Positions 1 through 5,512 of a DNA stretch of 5,512 nucleotides are shown here, one piece after another. Numbering within the stretch: position 1 is the stretch's first letter; each line of letters begins with the position of its first letter. The position numbers and the translations under genes are program-made. This DNA comes from Acidobacteriota bacterium (lineage in GTDB: Bacteria; Acidobacteriota; Terriglobia; UBA7540; JAPUME01): the NCBI GenBank assembly GCA_027294185.1, contig JAPUME010000291.1, positions 1-5,512 on the forward strand, in the 5' to 3' direction. The notes beneath the pieces were generated by a model. The model was not told the origin of the DNA. It did no database searches and was given only the letters and a program-made list of their open reading frames with translations.

Positions 1-128
1 CCCTTTTCGCCCACGCGCTTCGTGGCCGCAGGGTCGCGGTCATAGGCGACGACCCTGTGACCGCCGCGCATCAGGCGTTCCGCCATGTTGGCGCCCATCC
101 GCCCCAATCCGATTATTCCCAGTTGCAT
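1..128 (-). CDS. gnd: 6-phosphogluconate dehydrogenase (decarboxylating), N-terminal fragment
   Basis: Only the first 42 codons are present; the gene runs off the left edge. The family oxidatively decarboxylates 6-phosphogluconate to ribulose 5-phosphate in the cytoplasm. The visible part is a Rossmann fold: a hydrophobic first strand, the dinucleotide-binding glycines G7-L-G9-R-M-G12, then the continuation ANMAERL, typical of 6-phosphogluconate dehydrogenases and the wider beta-hydroxyacid dehydrogenase family. The second strand ends Y29-D30-R31-D32-P33. The acidic D30 recalls the short, NAD-accepting type rather than the N-R-S/T end of classical NADP enzymes. The start at 128 is supported by AAGGGGGAG seven bases upstream; an ATG at 131-133 is in another frame. 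It follows the HAD gene by 22 nt, and the PPP neighbours favour this identity over another hydroxyacid dehydrogenase (such as 3-hydroxyisobutyrate dehydrogenase), which so short a piece cannot exclude. Confidence 0.85.
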   Translation of the reverse strand, partial: MQLGIIGLGRMGANMAERLMRGGHRVVAYDRDPAATKRVGEK

Positions 129-135
129 GGCATTT

Positions 136-144
136 CTCCCCCTT
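136..144 (-). promoter_or_regulatory. Ribosome binding site of the 6-phosphogluconate dehydrogenase gene
   Basis: Reading the minus strand, AAGGGGGAG lies seven bases before the ATG at 128-126, inside the 22-nt gap after the HAD stop codon. It decides the start, because the nearby ATG at 133-131 is out of frame and too close to it. Confidence 0.7.
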
Positions 145-150
145 GTCTGG

Positions 151-774
151 TCAACTGTCTAGAGAAACCTTTACCCCGTGGGTTTGAAGCTCCTGGGTTA
201 GCTTAGCGGCATTCCGGAAATGGATCGTACGCATGCCCAGGCTTTGCGCGCATTCGAGATTCAACACACGGTCGTCGATGAACAGGCATTCATCAGGGTT
301 GCGTTGGGTAATCTGCGACGCCAGACGATAGATGGCCGGCTCCGGTTTTTTTACACCCAGGAAGCAGGAGCTGAAGAATGCGGCAAAGTAATCACGCAAT
401 TGGAACTTCTCGATACGGTGAAGGTTCAACTCCAACGACTCGTTGTTCAGGGTGGCCATCAGGTATTTCCCCGAGTCGGCGAGCCCTTTCACGATGCCTA
501 TCGTTTCGGGCTGTCCTTGCGATTGTTCGAACATGAAACTGCGAAATTGATCCTCGGAAAAGGTTCGGGGGCGATAGAAAATGGTCCGCTGTAGATACTC
601 TTCAAGCCTTATGCGGCCCGTCTCAAAATCAGAAGCAACCATATCGTGACGGTCCTGAAAATCTTCCCAGTCCAGATGAAAATGCTCTGCCGCCCGGCGG
701 CGGTCGGCCCGTCCCCAACCGTTGGTCAGAACTACGCCGCCCAGGTCCCAAAAAATGGCCGTAACCTCAGCCAT
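151..774 (-). CDS. HAD-superfamily hydrolase (subfamily IA, YihX-like), probable small-metabolite phosphatase
   Basis: A 207-residue cytoplasmic protein of the usual length for a HAD subfamily IA phosphatase with a small helical cap. Motif I is FWDLGGVV with the expected nucleophile D10; the second acid of the usual DxD is G12, as in the DLGNV motif of YihX-type sugar-phosphate phosphatases. The cap is about residues 18-90. Motif II is near 105-113 (LMATLNNES), with N110 where a Ser/Thr normally precedes the Asn. Motif III is K142/K143 in GVKKPEPAIY, and motif IV is the acidic pair D167-D168 in CLFIDDR. The substrate cannot be read from the sequence. The ATG overlaps the end of the tal-pgi gene by 8 nt, and GGAGG sits six bases upstream, so translation is probably coupled. 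Placement between the fusion gene and gnd suggests a PPP-related substrate such as a sugar phosphate, phosphoglycolate or 4-phosphoerythronate; that is inference. The HAD fold itself is secure. Confidence 0.88.
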   Translation of the reverse strand: MAEVTAIFWDLGGVVLTNGWGRADRRRAAEHFHLDWEDFQDRHDMVASDFETGRIRLEEYLQRTIFYRPRTFSEDQFRSFMFEQSQGQPETIGIVKGLADSGKYLMATLNNESLELNLHRIEKFQLRDYFAAFFSSCFLGVKKPEPAIYRLASQITQRNPDECLFIDDRVLNLECAQSLGMRTIHFRNAAKLTQELQTHGVKVSLDS

Positions 775-3529
775 GCACCACCTCCGCCAGCCGCTTCAAC
801 CCGCCCGCCACGTCCTTTCCCATGTTGACCCGGAGGATGCGACGGCCGCGCTGCCTGAGAGCCTTGAAGTCCCCCAACGCCTGGGCTTCGATCAACGCGC
901 CGAACGTGTAGTCGGTCTCCGGCACGGAAAGGTCTTCCCCCGGCTCGTCGACGATTTGCAGGAATAGGCCGGTGTTCGGGCCGCCTTGATGGAGTTGACC
1001 GGTGGAGTGAAGGAATCGGGGACCGTATCCTGAGGTTGTCGCAAGACCGGTTCGCTCGCCCAGCTCCCGGCGAACGGTTTCCAGACCTTCGGCGGTTTCC
1101 GGGGTCGGCGCCAGATAAGCCTGGAGCGAAAAATAGTCTCCCTCCTTCGCTCCGGCCAGCCAGGCTCGCACGGCGCTGCTGAAGGTTTCGCTTTCAGAAA
1201 TCGAAACAGGCTCTGTTCCCTCGCTTGCATCCCCATCTCTCTCGCTTTTTTCTCCCATCGCCTGCCGAGCCAATTCCTTGGCAAGCTGCACATCCGGCTG
1301 GTTGAAGGGAAGGATGCCCAGCACCGCGCCCGCTGCGGCGACGGCCACCTGCCAACGGAAAAATTCGCCTCCCAGGTCCGCCATGTCCGCCAGGGTAAGT
1401 TCGATCACAGGGTGGCCGGCGGCCCGAAGCGCGGCGACCCGTTCGCGCAATTCAGGGTCTTCGGTTTCACCGATGCCGATGGAGACGAAAAGGCGGTCGG
1501 ACCCGTAGGCATCCGCCGACCGGGCGGGTTCGTCGGCAACCGGGAGAATGCCCTTGTCGTTTTTTCCGGTACTTTCGGCGATGAGTTGTTCAATCCAGGC
1601 CGGGAAGGATGCCAGAGACGGCGAGGTCAAAAAGGTGACCTTATCGCGGCCGGCCAGAGCCAACTCTCCCAGGGCAGCCCCGAGCGCCAGGCCCGGGTTT
1701 TCCGCTCCGTCAACACAAAAGGCACACGACTCGACCATCCTCCAGGCCCGGTCGAGAACTCTGTGGATGTCCACGCCGACGAGCGCCGCCGGGACCAGAC
1801 CGAAGACCGAAAGGGCGGAATAACGCCCGCCGACATCCGCCGGGGCGGGGAATGTACGGCGGAACTTCCGCTCCCGCGCCAGCCGCTCGAGAGGTGTTCG
1901 GTGATCTGTGATGGCGATGAAATGAGGGCCGGGTTTCCTTTTCCTCTCGATCAGTCTTTGCCAGAAGTAACGGTAAAAGGAGAGGGTCTCCGTCGTTGTG
2001 CCCGATTTGCTGGAAATCAGGAACAGAGTGTGGGCGAGTTCGATTCGGTCTCCGACGGCTCGCACTGCCGACGGGTGCGTGCTGTCGAGCACGATGAGCT
2101 CCGGATGTCCGCCCGTGCTGCCGAAGGATTTTTGAAAGACCTCGGGAGCGAGACTCGAGCCTCCCATTCCCAGAAGCACTACGTGGCGCACACCCTCGGC
2201 TTTTGCCCTTTCCGCGAGCGCCAGAAGATCGTCCAGTTGATCGTGCATGGTCTCGGGGAGTTTTAACCAGCCCAGGCGGTCTGTGATTTCGGGCACGGGT
2301 TTCGCGGCCCAAAGAGTGGGGTCCTTTTTCCAGAGGCGGCAGGCAAAGCGGTTTTCCTTCCAGGCCTTCAGTCGCTGCTCGACCGCCTCCCGGTATTGCC
2401 CGAGGTTTGACTGCTCACGAGATTCCCGTTTGGAGAGAAGGACCTTACGTTTTGAATCCAACGCCCCCAGCAATTGGTCATAGGAGGCCGCAAACGAGGC
2501 CACACCGTCGGCCTGAAGCTTTTCCGTGATCGCTTCCAGGTCGATGCCGAGCTTCCGCAGCCCGGCCAGAGCGGCATCTGCCTCCGCCTGTCCCGTGGTT
2601 ACTGTAGTGCCCCGCACCTTTCCATGGGCGCGGAAGGCATCGAGGGTGGCGGGAGGGACCGTGTTGACCGTGTCGGGACCCACCAACTCTTCGATGTAAA
2701 CGACGTCGGAGTAAGCTGGGTTCTTCGTGCCCGTGCTGGCCCAAAGCGGCCGCTGTACGTGGGCGCCTTGTTTCTTCAATGCTGCAAAGGGCTCACCGTA
2801 GAAGATCTCCTGAAACCGCTGGTATACCTTGCGGGCGTTGGCGATGGCGATCTTCCCGCGCAGGGCGAGAGCTTTCGGGGTCCCGACCGTCTCAAGATTG
2901 CGGTCCACGACCGTATCCACTCGACTGATGAAAAAGGACGCTACCGAGGCGACTTTTTGCGGGTCCTGACAGCGTGCCAGGCCTTTCAGATACGCCTGCG
3001 CGACGGCCTCGTAGTGGGTCAGAGAAAACATGAGGGTGACGTTGACATTCGTGCCCGCGGCGATGAGGGCTTCGATGGCGGGAATGCCTTCGGGAGTCGC
3101 CGGGACCTTGATCAGGATGTTGGGACGTGACAGCGCCCGCCACAGACGATTGGCTTCGGCAACAGTGCCGGCGGTGTCGTGTGCAAGCCGGGGAGAAACC
3201 TCGAGGCTGACGAACCCGTCGGCCCCTTTGGTTTCGTCGTAGATCGGGCGCAGGACATCCGCCGCCATGCGAATGTCTTCGATGGCAAGCGTTTCGAAAA
3301 GTGCCCCCGCCTCGGCATGGGGTTTCTCCCGCAGGGTGGCACGCAAGGCATCGTCGTAATCCGTGCTGCCGGCGATGGCTTTCTCGAAAATCGTGGGGTT
3401 GCTCGTGACCCCGCGCAACCCGTCTTCAGTGACCAGCCGTGAGAGCTCGCCGCCCGTCATCAGGTTCCGACGGATGTAATCCAGCCAGAGGGACTGGCCC
3501 TCTTTCTGCAATTTCCCCAGCGGGTTCAT
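767..3529 (-). CDS. tal-pgi: Bifunctional transaldolase / glucose-6-phosphate isomerase fusion
   Basis: A 920-residue cytoplasmic fusion. Residues 1 to about 360 are a transaldolase, moving dihydroxyacetone from sedoheptulose 7-phosphate to glyceraldehyde 3-phosphate: D17, GVTSNPTIFEKAI (41-53, N44), E110, Schiff-base lysine K141 in ILIKVPAT, GTNVNVTLMFS (159-169), FFISRVD (199-205) with phosphate-binding R203, and LWASTGTKNP (262-271). A Lys/Arg-rich helical linker (about 360-405) leads to a phosphoglucose isomerase: LLGMGGSSL (452-460), ISSKSGTTTET (505-515), GGRYSALS (567-574, R569), AESTGK (651-656, E652), LGILPFNQPDVQLAK (737-751, K751) and HSTGQLHQGG (841-850, H841). The last two occur in the reverse of the order in single-domain isomerases. 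The frame stays open to an ATG at 3601, but the 24 added residues are Gly/Ser/Lys-rich, and the start at 3529 has a strong ribosome binding site and puts D17 at its usual place. It lies 103 nt after tkt and overlaps the HAD gene by 8 nt. Confidence 0.95.
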   Translation of the reverse strand: MNPLGKLQKEGQSLWLDYIRRNLMTGGELSRLVTEDGLRGVTSNPTIFEKAIAGSTDYDDALRATLREKPHAEAGALFETLAIEDIRMAADVLRPIYDETKGADGFVSLEVSPRLAHDTAGTVAEANRLWRALSRPNILIKVPATPEGIPAIEALIAAGTNVNVTLMFSLTHYEAVAQAYLKGLARCQDPQKVASVASFFISRVDTVVDRNLETVGTPKALALRGKIAIANARKVYQRFQEIFYGEPFAALKKQGAHVQRPLWASTGTKNPAYSDVVYIEELVGPDTVNTVPPATLDAFRAHGKVRGTTVTTGQAEADAALAGLRKLGIDLEAITEKLQADGVASFAASYDQLLGALDSKRKVLLSKRESREQSNLGQYREAVEQRLKAWKENRFACRLWKKDPTLWAAKPVPEITDRLGWLKLPETMHDQLDDLLALAERAKAEGVRHVVLLGMGGSSLAPEVFQKSFGSTGGHPELIVLDSTHPSAVRAVGDRIELAHTLFLISSKSGTTTETLSFYRYFWQRLIERKRKPGPHFIAITDHRTPLERLARERKFRRTFPAPADVGGRYSALSVFGLVPAALVGVDIHRVLDRAWRMVESCAFCVDGAENPGLALGAALGELALAGRDKVTFLTSPSLASFPAWIEQLIAESTGKNDKGILPVADEPARSADAYGSDRLFVSIGIGETEDPELRERVAALRAAGHPVIELTLADMADLGGEFFRWQVAVAAAGAVLGILPFNQPDVQLAKELARQAMGEKSERDGDASEGTEPVSISESETFSSAVRAWLAGAKEGDYFSLQAYLAPTPETAEGLETVRRELGERTGLATTSGYGPRFLHSTGQLHQGGPNTGLFLQIVDEPGEDLSVPETDYTFGALIEAQALGDFKALRQRGRRILRVNMGKDVAGGLKRLAEVVHG
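781..785 (-). promoter_or_regulatory. Ribosome binding site of the HAD gene, inside the end of tal-pgi
   Basis: On the minus strand GGAGG lies six bases before the ATG at 774-772. It is within the last codons of tal-pgi, and the ATGGCTGA overlap (774-767) holds both the HAD start and the tal-pgi stop. This layout is typical of translational coupling. Confidence 0.65.
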
Positions 3530-3632
3530 GATTTCCCCCCTTACCTTACGGGCCGACCCTCCGCTTCCCTTTCCAGAGGAAGCCCACAAGGCCGGCATCA
3601 ATGATCAAAGGATCAATGGCTACCCGCAAACT
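3530..3632 (-). other. Intergenic spacer between tkt and tal-pgi with a small hairpin and short repeats
   Basis: This 103-nt gap is the longest non-coding stretch in the window. An imperfect inverted repeat, GCTTCC (3563-3568) with GGAAGC (3578-3583), can form a six-pair stem with a nine-base loop. No T-run follows it on the minus strand, so it is not a standard intrinsic terminator. Near the tkt stop, ATCAATG occurs twice (3597-3603 and 3612-3618) around the palindrome TGATCA (3602-3607), making a short AT-richer patch. I see no convincing -35/-10 pair. The gap could hold an internal regulatory site or be a plain spacer. Confidence 0.4.
3534..3542 (-). promoter_or_regulatory. Ribosome binding site of tal-pgi
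   Basis: On the minus strand AAGGGGGGA precedes the ATG at 3529-3527 with four bases between. Its run of six G resembles the five-G site of the 6-phosphogluconate dehydrogenase gene. It selects residue M1 at 3529 over the upstream in-frame ATGs at 3601 and 3598. Confidence 0.7.
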
Positions 3633-5512
3633 CTACCTTTTGATGAACGCCCGAGCGCGTTGGGAGATGGACTCCCCCGTGAAGCCCAACTTTTCGAGGA
3701 TGATTTTCCCCGGGGCCGAGGCTCCGAATCTCTCGATTCCAATGGCATCGCTCCCGTCTCCCACGGTGTCGCGCCAACCCTGCGGCACTCCGGCCTCCAC
3801 GGCCAACTTGGGAACCTCAGGAGGAAGCACCCCCCGGCGATAGTCCTCCGTCTGCTCGCGAAACAACTCCACCGAGGGCATGGAGACGACCCGTGCACGG
3901 ATCCCCTTTCCCGCCAGAATCTTTTGAGCGTCCAGGGTCGGGTGAACCTCCGAGCCGGTTCCTACCAGAACGATTTCGGGCGCCCCTCCCTCGGCTTCCG
4001 ACAGAACGTAGCCGCCCCGGGAGACTCCCTCTCGGACGCTGCCGTTTGCCACATCGAGCACGGGGATCTTTTGGCGTGTAAGCGCCAGGATGAACGGCCG
4101 TTTCTGGCTGACCACTACGCGCCAGGCCGCAACCGTTTCATTGGCGTCGGCGGGACGCAAAACAGTGAGGCCGGGAATGAGTCGAAGGCTCGCGATATGC
4201 TCCACTGGCTGATGGGTGGGCCCGTCTTCGCCCAAGCCAACAGAGTCGTGTGTAAAGATGAAGAGGGCGTGAGTCTGCATCAAGGCCGCCAGCCGCAGTG
4301 CGGGGCGCATGTAGTCGGAGAAGATCAGGAAAGTGGCACCGTAGGGAATGACGCCGCCGTGCAGCGCCATGCCGTTCAGCATCCCCCCCATGGCGTGTTC
4401 GCGGACACCGAAGTGGATGTTGCGTCCCCCGTTTTCCCCCAGGCCGAGGTCTCCCTGACCTGCCAAAAGGGTCTTCGTGGAAGGAGCCAGGTCCGCCGAG
4501 CCACCTACCAGGTTTTGCACACGCTCGGCCAGCGCGTTCATGGCTTTGCTGCCCGCTTCGCGGGTCGCAACCGGGCCGTCGCCGGGTTTGAAAACCGGCA
4601 AATCCTTGTCCCAATCTTTGGGAAGCTTTCCGGCCCTCGACTCCTGGAAGAAGGCAGCGAGGTCGGGGTGGGTGCGTTGATACGCTTCAAAGAGCTTGTT
4701 CCACTCGGCCTCCTGCTGTGCCCCTCGCTCACCAGTTTCCTGAAAGTGAGTCGCAGCTTCTTCCGGGATATGGAAGGGTGACTCGGAGGGCCAGCCGAGG
4801 GTTTCCCTGGTTTTCTGGCGAGCCTCCGGGCCCAGAGGCTCACCATGCACCTGGGCCGTGTCCTGCTTGGGGCTGCCATAGCCGATGTGGCTGCGAACAA
4901 TGATGAGCGAAGGGTGATCGGTGCCGGTTCGCGCCTCGCGGATGGCCTCCTCGATTGCGGCGAGGTCGTTTCCGTCCGCCACGCGAAGAACCTGCCAGCC
5001 GTAGGCCTGGAAGCGGCGCTCGACGTTTTCCGTGAATGCCAGCTCGGTATCGCCTTCAATCGAGATGTGGTTGTCGTCGTAGAGATAGATAATCTTTCCC
5101 AGGTGCATGGTACCGGCGAGCGAAGCCGCCTCTGAGGAGACGCCTTCCATCAGGTCGCCGTCCGAGACGATGGCATAAGTGAAGTGGTCGACAATAGAAA
5201 AGCCGGGCCGGTTGAAAAGGTCTGCCAGGAAGCGCTCGGCCAGAGCCATCCCCACGCCGTTCGCAAAGCCCTGGCCCAGCGGACCGGTGGTGGATTCGAC
5301 GCCCGCCGTATGCCCATACTCGGGGTGGCCGGGGGTCTTGCTCTCCCACTGCCGAAAACGTTTCAGCTCGGCCATAGGCAGGTCATAACCGAACAGGTGC
5401 AGAAGGGAATAAAGCAGCGCCGAGCCGTGCCCGGCGGAAAGTAGGAACCGGTCGCGGTTGGACCATTTCGGGTTGCGGGGATTGTGACGCAGGATGCGGT
5501 CCCACAGCACGT
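3633..5512 (-). CDS. tkt: Transketolase, lacking its N-terminus at the window edge
   Basis: Transketolase moves two-carbon units between ketose and aldose phosphates using thiamine diphosphate (TPP) in the cytoplasm, linking the PPP to glycolysis or the Calvin cycle. The window holds about 625 codons. The first whole codon is GTG (5510-5508), an internal Val of the usual YVLW stretch, not a start; by comparison with E. coli TktA about 40 residues are missing, including the SGHPG histidine. Counting that GTG as 1: LSAGHGS (24-30), KTPGHPE (58-64), [12 protein letters not shown] (70-81), the TPP/metal motif S116-D-G-D to D145-D-N147, the pyrimidine-domain GVREHAM (368-374) with catalytic E371, [18 protein letters not shown] (421-438), and a C-terminal domain (about 495-625) with LVGTGSEV (515-522). 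All core motifs are intact except that the usual GDG reads SDG, a conservative change. It ends in TAG, 103 nt before tal-pgi, and is the first operon gene seen; the promoter is outside the window. Confidence 0.97.
   Translation of the reverse strand, partial: VLWDRILRHNPRNPKWSNRDRFLLSAGHGSALLYSLLHLFGYDLPMAELKRFRQWESKTPGHPEYGHTAGVESTTGPLGQGFANGVGMALAERFLADLFNRPGFSIVDHFTYAIVSDGDLMEGVSSEAASLAGTMHLGKIIYLYDDNHISIEGDTELAFTENVERRFQAYGWQVLRVADGNDLAAIEEAIREARTGTDHPSLIIVRSHIGYGSPKQDTAQVHGEPLGPEARQKTRETLGWPSESPFHIPEEAATHFQETGERGAQQEAEWNKLFEAYQRTHPDLAAFFQESRAGKLPKDWDKDLPVFKPGDGPVATREAGSKAMNALAERVQNLVGGSADLAPSTKTLLAGQGDLGLGENGGRNIHFGVREHAMGGMLNGMALHGGVIPYGATFLIFSDYMRPALRLAALMQTHALFIFTHDSVGLGEDGPTHQPVEHIASLRLIPGLTVLRPADANETVAAWRVVVSQKRPFILALTRQKIPVLDVANGSVREGVSRGGYVLSEAEGGAPEIVLVGTGSEVHPTLDAQKILAGKGIRARVVSMPSVELFREQTEDYRRGVLPPEVPKLAVEAGVPQGWRDTVGDGSDAIGIERFGASAPGKIILEKLGFTGESISQRARAFIKR

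Noticed and set aside
1412..2266. A 284-codon open frame on the plus strand, opposite the isomerase half of the fusion.
   Set aside because: It is a shadow of a well-supported coding region, has no recognisable motif, and no real gene in the window uses this strand.
2474..3130. A 218-codon open frame on the plus strand, opposite the transaldolase half.
   Set aside because: It is antisense to conserved transaldolase motifs, with no domain and no operon context.
3563..3583. Intrinsic terminator after transketolase.
   Set aside because: The stem is only six pairs with a nine-base loop, and a G-rich sequence rather than a U-tract follows on the transcribed side.
3530..3601. A longer N-terminus for Tal-Pgi from the in-frame ATGs at 3601 or 3598.
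   Set aside because: The extra residues are Gly/Ser/Lys-rich and unlike transaldolase. The start at 3529 has AAGGGGGGA just upstream and puts D17 at its usual place. No ribosome binding site of similar quality was seen before 3601.
3528..4781. A 417-codon open frame on the plus strand, opposite transketolase.
   Set aside because: It is antisense to a transketolase with intact motifs. Its translation is Arg/Gly/Pro-rich without recognisable domains. Long antisense frames are expected opposite GC-rich genes with strong third-position bias.
5508..5510. GTG as the start codon of transketolase.
   Set aside because: It corresponds to the conserved internal Val of the YVLW stretch, about 40 residues into the family. 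The frame is open to the window edge, and the two bases before it fit a Tyr codon ending in AC.

Overview
The window is a stretch of GC-rich bacterial chromosome. It holds one compact block of pentose phosphate pathway (PPP) genes, all read from the minus strand, so transcription runs from high to low coordinates. In that order the genes are transketolase (5' end cut by the right edge), a fused transaldolase/glucose-6-phosphate isomerase, a small HAD-superfamily hydrolase, and the first 42 codons of a 6-phosphogluconate dehydrogenase (cut by the left edge). The spacings are 103 nt, an 8-nt overlap and 22 nt. Every start inside the window has a purine-rich ribosome binding site. No terminator is visible between genes, so this looks like one operon.

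Together the genes cover the non-oxidative PPP (transketolase, transaldolase), the link to glycolysis (phosphoglucose isomerase) and the decarboxylating step of the oxidative branch. Glucose-6-phosphate dehydrogenase and phosphogluconolactonase are not in the window but could lie just downstream. The HAD protein is the only member without a standard place in the pathway. Its start codon overlaps the stop of the fusion gene, which ties its production to that enzyme and makes a sugar-phosphate or metabolite-repair phosphatase plausible.

High GC, the Tal-Pgi fusion and the clustering of tkt, tal-pgi and gnd point to a bacterium with Gram-negative-style central metabolism. Such fusions are known from several unrelated lineages, and I cannot assign this one from sequence alone. 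There are no RNA genes, mobile elements, CRISPR arrays or phage features.

This is mostly ordinary central metabolism, and I see no new defence or mobile system. The points worth a second look are inside the proteins. The isomerase half of the fusion appears to carry its active-site segments in a non-canonical order, with a possible extra SIS-like unit at the C-terminus. The HAD protein departs from two of the four canonical HAD motifs. The 6-phosphogluconate dehydrogenase has an acidic residue where NADP enzymes usually do not.
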